From contig OV884012.1 of the NCBI GenBank assembly GCA_930367205.1, positions 37,401,520-37,465,519 on the forward strand: 64,000 bases of DNA, in the 5' to 3' direction. The notes beneath the pieces were generated by a model. That model was not told the origin of the DNA, made no database searches, and worked only from the letters and a program-made list of their open reading frames with translations. Below, piece by piece: positions 11,868-24,982 of the stretch. Position 1 is the first letter of the stretch, and each line of letters starts with the position of its first letter. Position numbers and translations under genes: made by a program. The DNA comes from Acanthosoma haemorrhoidale. Its lineage: Eukaryota > Arthropoda > Insecta > Hemiptera > Acanthosomatidae.

Positions 11868-14800
11868 GTTTAACTGTTTTCGTATTATGTCACGGTTTTA
11901 TATTTTTAATTTATTTATATATCTTTCTCTGTTAAAAAATGGCCACCGGTTTAGATACAATTTGAATCTGGTAGAAATCTGTTATCGTCTTATGTATACA
12001 TTATTAATTTTCCTTTGACCCTTTAATCTTGCCTACTTTGAAATCAAATAAAATCAACTGTTTTTGTACTCCTTGCCTATTTGATGAACCTTTCGTAGTC
12101 TCTTCGAAAGAAGTAACATTTTCTCATTTTCCCTCTGCAAAGTACATAAGCATGATACGATCGGGCTTGATTGGAAAGAGTTGAAGGTACAGCACTCGGA
12201 GGCACGTCATGGTTTTATTATTATGACAATAAATAGTCCTGAGCCAGATACTTAGATGAAGCAATAAACTGATGATCCCAACTTTATCGACAACAAGCTA
12301 TAGGTTTTAAAGCAATTTGTCAAAAGCGGGGGGATGGCGGAAAATCCAGTGGGGAGCCGGGGGATGGAGTTTGAGGAGAGATGAGATATCATTTAGTGGA
12401 GTGACGTGGGCCCGTGATGGATGATCGTGGATACGTAACAAGGGCGGCGGAGGCTCAACTTTTGCCGCTTAGTGGCCACGCTCTATGATAAATCGTCGCT
12501 ACAGGTCTCCAAGTCGGCAGGCGCCATCTGTCACACGGTCGCACCACAACACGAAATTCCATTTCAGGTCAATTTTTAGTCATGAGCGTCACTTAAGATA
12601 GCTTATCCGAATTCCCTGGTTCATCCACTCTCGGATAATCAGTAGCATAGTGTGTTAGTGATCATTGGAAGAATGAAAGTGATTACTTGTTAAAAGACGT
12701 GGCAGAGACTCGAATCCAGGGCCTACTAATTTCCGTTATATTGCGTTAAAAAAAATCCTGCAGCTTACGATTATTATAGAGCGATAGTGGTACCCACTGG
12801 TATGATATTTAGGCATCGCTTTGGTTTAACATGAGTAAGCCTGGTTAGAAGGGAGGGGGGATTTTTCTGTTAAGCAACTAAACAATCCCCTCTGTACAAA
12901 ACGACACATTAGTTTTCTCTAACTTAATTCCTGTAAATATTCAAAACGGGAGACAATTTCCAGAAAATCACAGAGAAACCCTAATAAAATTGACACAAAT
13001 CGTTCACTTTCACTTGAATATAAAATTGAATAAAAATGTTTATTTCAACTAAAAATATTATACCTATATACTGATTTAGATCTTCAGTCCAGGACAGCTT
13101 TTATCCTAGACATTAAGAGAGGTCAGAAAACAGTGTCACAGGTTACTTTCTTCAGGCGAAAACGAGCAATTTGAGTGCTAAACGAAGTCATTAGAACGTT
13201 TGTTATTATTTTTATCGGCCACGGCTTTATTTTATTTCTTGGCAGTTCTTGAAAGTTTGCATTCAGTCCCGTCTATAGTGAAGCTGGTTGGACGCTTCCG
13301 TTTATTTATACCCTGGTGTAGCTTTATATTAAAGCATTGTTGCATAAGACAGTTAAAAACAATTTTTCAACGAGTATTCTAGAAACGATACTGTTGAACA
13401 TCTAAAGTTCAATTGACTAATGATTTACCAGGTTTACGACGGGGACGGTTACCACAGCGGATTTTGCAATATTTAATTGCACTCTTGCATTATTCATATA
13501 TTACCGAACAAAATAGTGGTTTGATAAATTTAAAAAAAGACAGTTTGTCTCATAAAAACTTTTTCTACTCACTGTATATTAAAATAGTCAGGTAATTTTA
13601 ACTGTTCTGATCAGTTATTCTGGTATCGATTTCGTATTCGTCAAATCCCAATAGCATGACTTGTGTCGTAATTAGCCCGCATCTGCTCCTGTATAAATAG
13701 CAGTATGTTATTTATAGGGTAAGAAAGGGAATATTTTTCGTTAAAAACATTAAAATCGTTTCGATTGTCATAACAGGAGCTTATTTCAAGAAATGTAATT
13801 ATGACCTCAATTTCATGTCAAAATTTGAAAAAGTTGCACCCTATATTTTCTTTGACTTATGAAAAATAATAAAATGAGTAAAATTTATATTTCAGCAACA
13901 CAGTTAACAAGCCATGTGAAGAATATTATAATAGTGACGCTCTTAAATCTATTTTTTGAGGAACAACCATTTACAAAAACAAAGATGGAATCAGACATCC
14001 GTTTTTACTTATATACTGAAGTTGATCGTAAAATGAGGGAAATAGACAGAATAATTTTGAGCGATTTTTCATTGCTAATATTCACGGATTTTCACGAAAT
14101 TCTGCCAAATATAAACTGTAGCATAGTTCGTTATCTTTCAGTTGAACCCCTTTCGTAGTCCTCACTGGAAGTTGTCCCAAGTTATATTGAATATTTCAAC
14201 GACATTATCAAAGTTTTCACTTTTCACGAACTCCAAACTTAGTTTACTCAAAGTTCTCCAAGAATAAATATTTATAATTTATTTTTAGTTTGGAAATTAT
14301 AAGACAAACATACATTATCGTCCACTTTTGTAAAGTTCGTCGACTCTTTCATCCAAATACAAAGATGTATGTACGGCAAAAGTATACCAGTAAAATTACA
14401 TATTTACACATCAATAATTAAACGTAAATGTATTATATTTTTCTATTCAAACGTTTTATTAAACAGTAATCTGCGAATACAGGCTGTTACTCAACTGTAA
14501 ATTATGTACAAATTTATTTAAATTTGTTAATTTTAAAAGTGCAATTATGATCTATGTTAATGTTTCAAATGATTTATTCCACCGAGTTACAATGCTTAAC
14601 GTTTTGCTTATGTATAATTAAATAAAAATAATACAATCTACGGCGTGTGTGTGTGATGTACTTACTCTTCTTTACGGTCATAAGTTCTCAAGAGTTCAGT
14701 AGCTAATTCCTTGAGTAATATTCTTTTCAAACCGAACCGAAAACAAAAATGCCGTCTCCTTTCTCCGTGACAAAAGTATCCTGTGAATCGTGCTGCAGTA

Positions 14801-17370
14801 CCTGCGGGTCTCATAACAAACACAAAAGCAGTTAAATCGTCCGGAAAACGGAATCGTGTTAGACCGAAAGGTGAAAGATATCGGAAGTTCGCATTTTCAT
14901 TTTCTCTCAAGAAAACAAAAGGTCTACATAATCAAGGAGTCGAGTGTTTAAACCCTTTCCGACGGCTTGCATATTTAGTTTTTCACAAAGGTTCGGATTA
15001 TGGGTATCGGAGAAACAACAATAAAACGCTGTTTTTATAATCATGTGCTGCTCATTCCTCCTCTTCTATAGCATTAAGCCTTTGAAAATTGAATATTTAT
15101 ATTTAAAAGGGATTATATTTTAGCACCTGCTTCTGGCCAAAACTTTAGCATATTTCACATTATACAGTAATGCACCATTAGATTTTAAATACTGAACAAT
15201 TTGTAAATTCATTTTTGCCTATGTTACTCAACATTTATGATGTTTGTCGAGCTATTGAGATAAAACATTTATTGTATGGCAATGGTGGGGGGAAACCTAA
15301 TTGCTTCACCCTAACTTTCTGTCTGATACAATGGTTTAATGACAAAATTTATTGTTTAGTGATTGATTAGTCCCGAAGGAAAGACTTCAAACAGTGTTTT
15401 TTTATATAGTAATGACTTTGACTGATAAGCCCTAGACATACGTTTACTTGTAAAAGTTAGTATATTAACCTTAAATAGTATTATTCTCATAAAGTCTTTT
15501 CAAAAGTAATATTTCCATTCCTAAAAAATCTGAAAATACAAAATTCACAAACTGAGATCAACACAACAAAACATTCACAAACAAAAGATGTACAGGAAAT
15601 GACAGTTGACAATTAATGACGACAAAACTTGTACTAACTTATTTACCGGTTATTGATTTAATTTTAGAATATCAACAATAGTATTTTGAATGAAAACTTT
15701 AAAATTTTGTAATAGCTATGATAAATTTAAAAATGTATGCGTAAGTAATAAAAGTTGGAAGTATAATGGTTACATAATTGAAAAACCTTCTAGATTTGAA
15801 GCTATTTAGTAGGTAAGTAAAGTTCCTCCCAGTATTGGTACAGTAGTAACTACATCCTACTTACATTAGTTGTTTGATGTTAATATTACATTGTTTTTTT
15901 TGCTACCACAGTATAGGAGCTTAAGGGAGTTGTATTTCGATATCCTTCTTCAATACAAAAACAACGGACCATCTTTGTGTGTAATATGTTCTCGGGATCT
16001 TCTTCTTACATCTCCTTTAAGCACTGTTTTCTGCACATGTTATTCTGTACATTCCTGAATTATCTTATAGAATAATAAAAAAGTACTCTAGAATAATAAG
16101 ATACAATTTTTTTTTAAAGCTATATATCATTGATATTTTAAGAATAGAATTTATTAATTGATATTTAAGACTATTCGTCATTTTTGAAATCTAAAGAAAT
16201 TAATTCTCAATTAGTGAAATTCATGATTTTACATAACTTGAGGATGAAGGTAAAACTTTTGAAAGCGATTGTAGCAGAGTAGTAAAAAAATAGCAAGTTT
16301 TTAATGGTAACATGGTACCATTTTTTCGTGTAATTAAGTAAAAATATGATATGGACTTGGCCCGGTCATCAGTTAAAAGCTGGGTAAATTCGCAAGCAGA
16401 AATAATATCAAAGTTTGTAAACACTCCTAAAGTGCAATGAACACATCATCATATTAATTAGTGGGGATGGAAAATTAACATAATCGGTAATCAGTATAAA
16501 AAAAAAAAAGAGGTAGGCCAGAAAGAAAACATTCCGTGGTCATTCTCATTTGTAAAACTGTTTTCCCAGGGTTAAAAAAAATCAACAAAAAAAAAGACTT
16601 GGTGAACACGAAGTAGTTGATTATTGGCTGATTACAGAGCAAACAGTGTCCGTGTGCCCACTTGAATCGGTTAACACTGTAAAGTCAAAACGTGCTTGAC
16701 CTGGTTTGATAAGCGCGGCCGCTAGTTTTTCACTCCCTGTGCCTTGTCTATCCGGCTGATCCAGTTGTTAAACTTAACCGTACATGACATATGTACTATT
16801 AGTATATTCGCTGAAATTATAAACTTTTAATTAACTGATTGAACAACAGATCTAAACACTAATAACAACAACCCATTAATTTATTGATGAGAGGCAAACA
16901 ATGGGATAGTCGGCTTTCAGTTAGAAGCTACACTATTACCTGATAATAAGCCTAGATCCACAATACAACACTTTCGAACATCGTGGCACAATAAACTAAA
17001 CACTCCGACGCCAGAAAACTAAGATTCATGTTATTGTAGTGTTGTCATTTGAAAATATATAAATAAATAATAATACGATATTATTACAGTTGTGTTAGTT
17101 GCCGTTTCTTAAAACTGTCTTCTTCCATTTCTAATTTTCTTCTTTGACTCATCCCTGTGGACAAGGTCAAGTATTCTTTTTGGTCATATCTCCTCATCCC
17201 TAGATCTCTGCATACAGCCTCAGGACTTCGATACTCTGAAAATTAAGCACCAGGAGATATTAGTCACTCAACATACTGACCCATAAGGATGTTCTTCCAG
17301 CCATAAAAAGCATATTTTTCGTCTTCAGTTAAATAATCTTTTTTAGAGGAGAGTCTTTTAAAAGAAAAGA
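11868..17370. other. AT-rich non-coding DNA
   Basis: No gene is firmly supported. Positions 12310-12600 are GC-richer with no reading frame of note. A TATA-like tataaata lies near 13692. A GT microsatellite is at about 14643-14655. A minus-strand open frame at 14662-14910 ends at a GTAAGT sequence and is treated as a weak exon candidate. An isolated NotI-like gcggccgc is near 16717. Confidence 0.45.
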
Positions 17371-17640
17371 AATAAAAGCTTTATTATAAAGTACAAACAA
17401 AACACTGGTATATACAAATATTAAGAGTTATGTTACTACATGCTGGGTGGAAGGTCTAGGAATGAATGGGGTCTAGGGCTAAAGCTGAGACATATGTGTA
17501 TAAAAGAAGGGTAGTTTCGGGAATTGAGAGTTAGGTCTAGGAAGGATGCGGTTGCTTACTTAAAAATAACAGGAACCATCAGTGACTTCCATGAAGTCAC
17601 GAGGCAGGTATACAGTTCTGCTCAACCCCCTTCTACTTTT
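17371..17640 (-). other. Possible transcript 3' end or very old LINE 3' UTR
   Basis: On the minus strand the block ends in aataaagctttt, a polyadenylation-signal context. About 230 bases upstream lies gcctcgtgac...cactgatggttcctg, which loosely matches the start of the LINE-B 3' UTR (gcctcgtgacctgc...gtgggagtcctgg). It may be a very diverged LINE-B 3' end or a host 3' UTR. No coding frame leads into it. Confidence 0.22.
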
Positions 17641-19387
17641 AGCATTATATATAATATTAGGACTATAATATCTTAGCATTATAAACTTTTCGATCATTTA
17701 ATTTCATTATTTTAGCCACCTAAATGTTCTGTATTGTACGATGTATGATAATTTAAAATAAAAGAATTAAAAAGTCATTGGTAGTCTTGATTCTTAAATT
17801 ATTGGGAAAAACAACTTCATTTTTTGTTCAATCGTCGCATTTTGAAAACAAGGGAAAACGTTATAAAAGCTGGTATACTGCCCAAAATAACCTATATGAA
17901 TTAAACAAAGTTAAATACGCGATTTCTGCTGTAGCCTTTAAAACCTTTAATTTTTGTAATATCATTAATTTATTTTTGTACTATTGTCTCTAATGCATCC
18001 TTGGCCAAATATCAAAACATTACATTTATAATAGATTCTGAGCTGTAGATTGGTGCTTCCCATCATTGTGTACTAAAGCCAATCCGTAATCCAAGGTATT
18101 GCTGAAAACCGCATACAAATTGGATCATTTTCAAGGCTATTATCGTAGAACACTTTAAATTAAGTCATGATAAATTTGAACAACAGCTTTTTTAAAAGCC
18201 GAACCTACACCTTTAGGCTTGGCAATAATTACTCTAAAATATTTGAGAGAAAAAAAGAGTGCAAGCCAGGGCAATATTCGTTTAATTAGCCGTTTCAGCA
18301 ACAATTAACATGACCACTAACTATAATGACTATCGCAGGAGGCATAGAGCAGCGGTAGGCACTGCACCCCAGCGATAAGAGTGGACCTGCCAACGGTGGT
18401 CCGAGCAAACTTAACACTGCTTGCTGAACGTGCCTGATAAAGGTCCGCTTAGAGTCGGCGAAACTGTGATCTCCCCCTTCTGTTACTGTCGAATAAAGGA
18501 GATCGTGCCTCACAGCCATGGTGGACGGTCAAACAAAGTGATCTTTGATGCCACTCTGATCAGATGAACGTTTTTTTGTTTCCTCGTGGCAGTAACTGCC
18601 AATTTCCTCGTTTTTGGTGGAACTATTGCTTGGAGCCAGCAGCGCAATTATTCCAGGCACTTTTTTATAAAATCTGCTCTGTTGTTTTCTAACATCTGAT
18701 CGTCAAATATAATGTGACCTATCGTCTGAAACCAGAGGCATATCACAACAGTCACATAGCTGGAAATTTTACCACTTGGTGCGGCCATCAATTTACCACT
18801 GTTTCTAAGTCGATCAAAATCAAGAGTGGTTATTGCAAATTACTGAACTTAAATAAACCAAGAAAAGAATTCTTTATTTTGTGGAAACAGATTGTACACA
18901 TAATGATAAAATGGAAGCATGTTCATAAGGGTCCTTGAAAAATTACTTTCTTTACCAGTTCTAATTTTTTCCACCAGGCGACGGTTTTTTTAGTATCCAT
19001 CACCATTTCTAAATTTACGGTGCACTTGTTTCCTTTTTTTACTGAGGGCAAAAATATATTCCAGTATTTCTGTAAATTCCTGATTTATTTAGCATTATAA
19101 TTGCTGATTCTTTTGATGACAAAATTATTATATTTTTATTTTTAATTAAGACAAACTAAAAGAAATGCAACCCCAAAAAATGTTGGAGCGCCCCCACAGC
19201 CCTTCCCCTTGGTTCGCTAGCGTATCATAAATTTACCCTGGACTTGCGTATTTGGTACAAAGGATGAATATATGACCAGAACTGAAAGACATTAGGGTTG
19301 GTTTTCAACAATATTTTTCAAAACACCTCTTATGGTAAGCCAGTTTGAATAAAGTTTAGCATACGAAATTTACTGTCCAGATATCAA
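17641..19387. other. Non-coding DNA
   Basis: AT-rich with no supported gene. Positions 18300-18540 are GC-richer and open on the minus strand for 74 codons, but with no recognisable family and no splice context. Confidence 0.5.
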
Positions 19388-20008
19388 TTTATAGCAGGTC
19401 ACGAGGCTACTGCCGTTTCAGTCTCCGAGGAGGATTATAGGGATGAGTGTTTCATTGCAATGACTGTGCTAGGGGATTAGGGTTGTTGGATAGGCTATGG
19501 AATTTCATAAACTTGGAAGGGATGAGTTCAAGAATGTAGGGTATATTAAGATCGTTATGAATGGTTTTGTTGCTGACGTAATAAGGGGCATTTACTATTG
19601 TTCTCAGGACTTTTAATTGAAAGGATTGGATACGCTGTCCCCCATAGCTCTATTCCGTTTGTTCAGATTGGCTTAAGTATAACTTTGTAGATTAGTAATT
19701 TATTTTCTATTGAGAGATGGGATGTCCTTTGAAGTAGTCTGTACAGTTTTCCAAAGCGTCTGTTTAGTTCTTGTCTTTTTAGTCTCGTATGTGGGTTCCA
19801 GATCAGTCGTTTGTCAAGATGGAAGCTTAAGTACCGTACTGTCTCGGATACAGGGAGAGGAATAGAATTAAAATAAACTATTCCAAAGTGTATGAATGAG
19901 CGAGTGAATGATGAATTGTAAATATGGTATGAATGATAGCATTTATCTTAATTACTTATACTGCCTAATAAGGCAGATTGTTATTTTAGCACAACAAAGA
20001 TGTTTCAA
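19388..20008. mobile_element. LINE-B copy with inverted 5' segment (twin-priming structure)
   Basis: Two parts of one element lie in opposite orientations. The block 19388 to about 19885 carries, on the minus strand, the jockey-type reverse transcriptase C-terminus (PVSETVRYLSFHLDKRL, then LNRRFGKLYRLLQRTS and LKPIWTNGIELWG) with stops and frameshifts. The block from about 19889 carries, on the plus strand, the 3' UTR end (tgtatgaatgagcgagtg, cctaataaggcaga, ttagcacaacaaag). Compared with the copy at 24992-25810, about 215 bp is missing between the parts. The octamer atatcaat occurs at 19381-19388 and again at 20009-20016, consistent with a target-site duplication around the whole composite. 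This is the layout known from L1 twin priming; it is inferred here, not shown experimentally. Confidence 0.82.
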
Positions 20009-20016
20009 ATATCAAT

Positions 20017-20439
20017 ATTACTGTTCGTGACCAAATTTTTAATTCATTCTTCAAACCCCTTTATTATCACTCTTTTCTTCTGGCCAATGAGCTCCGACGC
20101 AATTTCAATCAAATAATTTTCTAAGAAAACAGATACTACTTCAAGGGGCCCTTTACTTATAATATTTACTTCTCTATTAATTCCCGAGCTTAATGGGAGA
20201 GGCTTTACATCCAAACAAGTACGAAGAGATCGTCTTTGGCCCATCTGCCAATCTGTCTAAATGGCTCTGCTACTTCCTGAGATATTTGTATGTTGTATTC
20301 AACAGCTCATTGACTTTGGTTAATGTATAAAACAGGAAACATCCAAAAGCAATATGAAACGTCGGCTCCTATCATAACCAGATTCTCGCTGAGTTCTAAG
20401 CCTTATCGGTCCTAATTTAGCAAGTTATTTCCTTAGAGA
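20017..20439. other. Unassigned spacer with a 66-codon minus-strand open frame
   Basis: On the minus strand 20244-20044 is open from an ATG and reads like ordinary protein (for example LDVKPLPLSSGINREVN and ENYLIEIASELIGQKKR). It is short, has no recognised family, and ends right beside the LINE-B insertion. It may be chance or a remnant of another element. Confidence 0.3.
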
Positions 20440-21653
20440 TAAAACTTCATCGTACACTCCTGCGACGCCTGAACGAGCACGAATTTCCTGCACAACTCCA
20501 GAACATCATGTCCTCCTACCTAGCAGGCAGAACATTTTCTGTGCGAATACGAGCCGTATTAACCACCAGAAGAGATTTCTTTGTCGGAGTTTGGACCCCA
20601 AGGGTCAGTGCTGGGACCCCTCCTCTTCAACATATACACCGCGCACATAGTAGGAGCATCATACTCCAATTGTGAGGTAGCGGCATATGCGGACGATATA
20701 GGGGTCTGCAGCACCAGCCTCATCCCAGCGAAAGCTCTAAAGGCTGCAGAGGGTGCCAGTCAATTAATCGCCGACAGGCTGCGAGCTGTCCACATTCAAG
20801 TGAACCCAGCCAAGACTCAGGGTATCATCTTCTTTTTCCAGCGCGGGAAAAGAAAGCGTCCACCTAGCTTCACCATGGACGGGACTCAATGCAAACTTGC
20901 ATACAGCATCTGCTACGTAGGCATCAACCTTGGTAGACACGGGACGTAGACACATTTGCAGAAGAAATTGAAACGAGTACGCAGAACTTACTACTCTCTC
21001 TAGCATCTCATCACAAGCCAGGCCATATCCCTTCGACTGAAACTTTTAAAATCCAAGAGTTTCCTGAGGATGTTTTTTTAACATACAACTTAAAACGCTC
21101 TACTGTTTGGGACACCACTCTTTAGATTCCTACATGCCAGCACCATAACTCGACTCCAGAGCTTCCAGAACAAGCTCCTGCGAATGGCACTCTGGCATAC
21201 CCCATTTCGTGAAATTAAGGCTTCCGACATGCACAAAAAGTTCGAGCACCCCACCATCACCGACGTCATCGAAAGAAGACACATCAAGTTCTTCGACTCG
21301 ATGAAACACAGTCTAAACCCTCTATTCAAAGACATGACACCACCATCGCTACCGGCACGATGGCAACTCACAAGATCGAGTAGAGCAGAGGAAATGGTGG
21401 ACATCACGGCACTAGGCCCACCAACAACAAGCCTCCAAAGGGCACCCATCACTGAAATCAGACTAAATAAGAATACACTACATGCCTAGAGAGACTCTCA
21501 CCACTGTACCGAAACAACCAACCTCCACCGAGGCTTCCTACACCCCTTAATCCTCTCACACCACCTTCAAGCAGGTACTCCTGGTATAAGGATACGATTA
21601 ACCTAAATATTCTATATTTTTCCCTCATCCTCAATTCTAACAAGAGCTTAGAG

Positions 21654-21684
<31 letters not shown>

Positions 21685-21796
21685 AACTGTGATTGAAGCA
21701 ATAACAGAATTATGTTACTATTAATAATATAGTTAGATTCGCCTGAGGATCTATAATTATCTGTAAATTTAGAGGGGCTATGAAAGAAAAAAAAAA
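20440..21796 (+). mobile_element. LINE-A relative: 5'-truncated reverse transcriptase
   Basis: Begins at about 20440 with LHRTLLRRLNEHEF, followed by SSYLAGRTFSVRIRAV. A frame break precedes PQGSVLGPLLFNIYTAHIVG (near 20600) and the catalytic YADD at 20686-20697. After GRHGT a TAG at 20947 stops the frame, with further stops in the thumb region. A later intact frame (21184-21489) holds the C-terminal block with RRHIKFFDSMKHSLNPLF, homologous to LINE-A. An A26 tract at 21654-21679 lies in the 3' UTR, at a position equal to the A-rich stretch of LINE-A, and is followed by the shared LINE-A tail (gattcgcctgaggatctata ... ggggctatg) and a second A run ending at 21796. I therefore treat the end as 21796, not 21679. 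Several stops make it non-functional. Confidence 0.85.
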
Positions 21797-24700
21797 GTCA
21801 AAAAGTCAAGAAAATAAATAGTCAATCGAGTCGATTTTGCATTTTTTTTTTTATCCAATATTTTATTATTCTTGCGTTAATAATGCATTTTTGTTCTTAT
21901 ATAACAAAAATATTTTTCATAAACATCAGTTTCGAACAGTTACAATTCGATATTCAATTTTTTTTTTCGCAACCATTAAATACTTATTAAATATACCCAC
22001 GTTGAGTCCTGTAAGTATACTTTGGTATTGTTTTTGCCGTTTTGTTAATTTTAATATTTCGAGAAATACAATTCAGCTTATAATGTTAAATGGAACCATT
22101 TAGTAAGTAAAATATATTCTTTATGAAAAGAACAACGAGGTTAGAGATCCTTGGAACAGGTAGTTAGAGGGATTATATTCCTGAGCGCAATGATGTAAAG
22201 GTAGCTCAGTTAATTTCAGGTCAGAGTGGCTTTGTGCGCTAAGCATTTATACTTAATTCGCTTGCTAACTGGCTAAGTTACTTTTTGCTCGATTTGAGCA
22301 AGCTCGTTCATTAACGATTTACGGACAAAGCTACCTTTCGGGCGGTGTTAAACATTCACTGCTTGCTCTCGTGCATAATACATCGACCTACCACTCGTTG
22401 GCTTAATTGAACCAACCAGTCTTTCAACTGCATTATGTACTTTATCGACAACATAAAAATAAGATGAAAAAATGGATTATTATTCTTATTACGTTGTTTT
22501 TTGTGAGCCTTCGTGTGCCGTAACTAGTTTCAGTTCATGCCGCCTAACTTGTACTAGCTTCAGCACATTCGTCTAGAATAAATTTCAATAATTAAACCAT
22601 TTTAGTCAATGTAGTTGAAACAGTAAAGTCAATTGAATAACTCTACCACAACAATAATTTGAAAAGGCAAAATGTGGTTTGGAAGGTGCTGTTTTGTAGT
22701 ATTAAGCATTTTAATTAATGAAAAAATAACCAAAAACTTCAGATGAGACTAGAGCTCTCTCTTGGAAAGTAGATCTGGCTGGGTGGTATGGTGGTGTCGA
22801 GAAACAGAATAGACCAGGGCGGAAGAAGGGAGACCCCGAGGAAGAAAACAACTCACAGGGGATGACAACAAGATCCTTCCTGACAGAATTAAGTCTTAAC
22901 CGCGACCTAGGAGAAAACCGTAGAGAGGAAGCAATGGTAGATAGAACCATTGTCATATTCCTCTGAGGTTCAGGTTCTGGATGAAGTGGAACTGAATAAG
23001 TAGTCGTTTATTCCTCATAAAAAAATATTTATAATAATTATTAATTTTTTTATTTAACCTCTACCAACTGAACTTACTTTAGTGAACACTTGCAGTGTGC
23101 ACGGGTGGGCTATTTGCCAAGTATGAATCCTCTACAGGATGTTAGTTCACTCGTTTTGACTAATCATTATATTTTTCTCTTTGGATGGTTAGTATTAATA
23201 ACTAGTAATGGGACTTATGCAGGAAAAAACATCTTTAAATTTAGGTGAACGGTCATGTATTAACAGAGAACCTAAAGACGACAAAGACTGTTTTTGTTGA
23301 AATTTAATTCCATCCAATTTATGAATATCACATTTTATAAATTAGAACTACCCTTAAATATATCCTCTTCGAATTCTTCAGAAAGAGATGTTCATAAAAA
23401 ATAGCCCTTGTGTAAAACAAAAATATTTATTCACCACTTGTTGTTTACTATGGTCTAGTGTTTACTCTTTGAGTAATCTCAATTATTTTAATCGACCATC
23501 AACAAAACCTAACTTGACCAACGACTGTGTAGTCAGTCCCACAGATTTCTCAACTTTTTCCCTTATAAAAATTATATATAAAAAAATAATCTGTTTATCT
23601 TTTCTTGCTTTCGTTCAACGATCCTTTATATCAAGGCTAAAGGTATCCGGCATACAAATTTAATCCGGGTATAACCCTAGCTAGATTTATTATAATCTTT
23701 ACATGAGCCCGGATTAGCCATGTCATGGACCTTTATCAGGTGGATTAGTTCAAAGTTAGACATAAACCTCAGCCTATGGCAACTTTATTGTGGTCAAAAC
23801 TCCCTGAAATAGTTGTTATAAATGTCGTAAACTATCAATGTGGTAGATCTATCAATGATAGGGAGAACGTTTCTAATAAATAATAAAAGCAAAACTTCGA
23901 AAAACTTTCATCATGAATACCTTATCTCTTTTAGAAATCTAGTAGATTTTAAAATCATTAAATTTTGGGTTGCTTTCTTAAATATTTATTAATATATAGG
24001 AAAGAAAATATTCCTTATTTTTAAACAGGATTACTTCGATTTATTTGTTAATTTAATTTGGTGTCTAAAGGTCGCCTTATGAACAGATGAAATTAGCCTA
24101 AACTACATTAAATATGCGATTTCTATTGTTCAACTTTTAAGTATATTTTCATTTGGTAAATTAAGATTTATGTTTCCATTACCTTCTAATACCACGGCAG
24201 GAAAAATATAGTCAATGGTCAGTTAAATCTACAGCATAAACCTTTAACAACCTATTATAAGTTAAAATATAATTATAACCAGACCTTTAAGCCATTATTG
24301 TTTTCGGATGGATTAATCTACCCCTTGCAATGAGTGTTGGCAATCTCTATGCAAGGATCGGGAATGTTAAATGATTTGGAATCGTTATGCAGCCCGGTCA
24401 ACAACGAGTGAGATGAATTGCTTCCATGTCGGTAATAAATCAACCTTTCAGCGCTCGCGGTTGATGTTAACGGCCCAAATATAGCGGACAGAAATGATTT
24501 CGCTAAAAGCATCATTTTAATAACAGAGCCCTGTTACGTATTCTGCACGGCACTCGTGCATACCTTGTTAATCCTCGGCTGATTTATTTATAATCGACTT
24601 TGGGTCGTTCATTAATGAATATTGTACAGATTTAATTCCTCAACCATCACACTTAAGTACGGCTTCGAGAATGACGTTGGCTTAAATGACCACTTGTTAG

Positions 24701-24982
24701 CTGAACGGCTCGTAAATTTAAACTGACCTTAAATTTAATACCGTTTATGGTTATCTATAGGATTTGTTGCTTTCTAGTAAGTAGCAAACCATGAATATAT
24801 GCAGATTCATGAGAATAAATCTAAAAGATAATTACTAAACAAAATATTGTCTTAACTAAAATTCATAAGCTATCAAGTGGCCAATAATTAATGATTAGCT
24901 TGCTGTTTCCAAACTTATTAAGAAAATCATGCGCAAGAATGCGGAATCCATTCAACAGTCTTGAGTAGTTTTTGGCTGCTAT
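21797..24982. other. AT-rich non-coding DNA with higher-complexity patches
   Basis: No gene is supported. A 10-bp inverted repeat (aaaggtagct near 22197, agctaccttt near 22329) encloses a GC-richer stretch. Positions 22740-22970 are GC-richer and open in two frames without a recognised family. Positions 24318-24660 are of high complexity, with homeodomain-like tcattaatga and repeated ATTTAT words, and could be conserved non-coding sequence. Confidence 0.45.

Noticed and set aside
12705..12730. Another B-box-like ggattcgagtc on the minus strand
   Set aside because: No tRNA fold and no A-box could be found.
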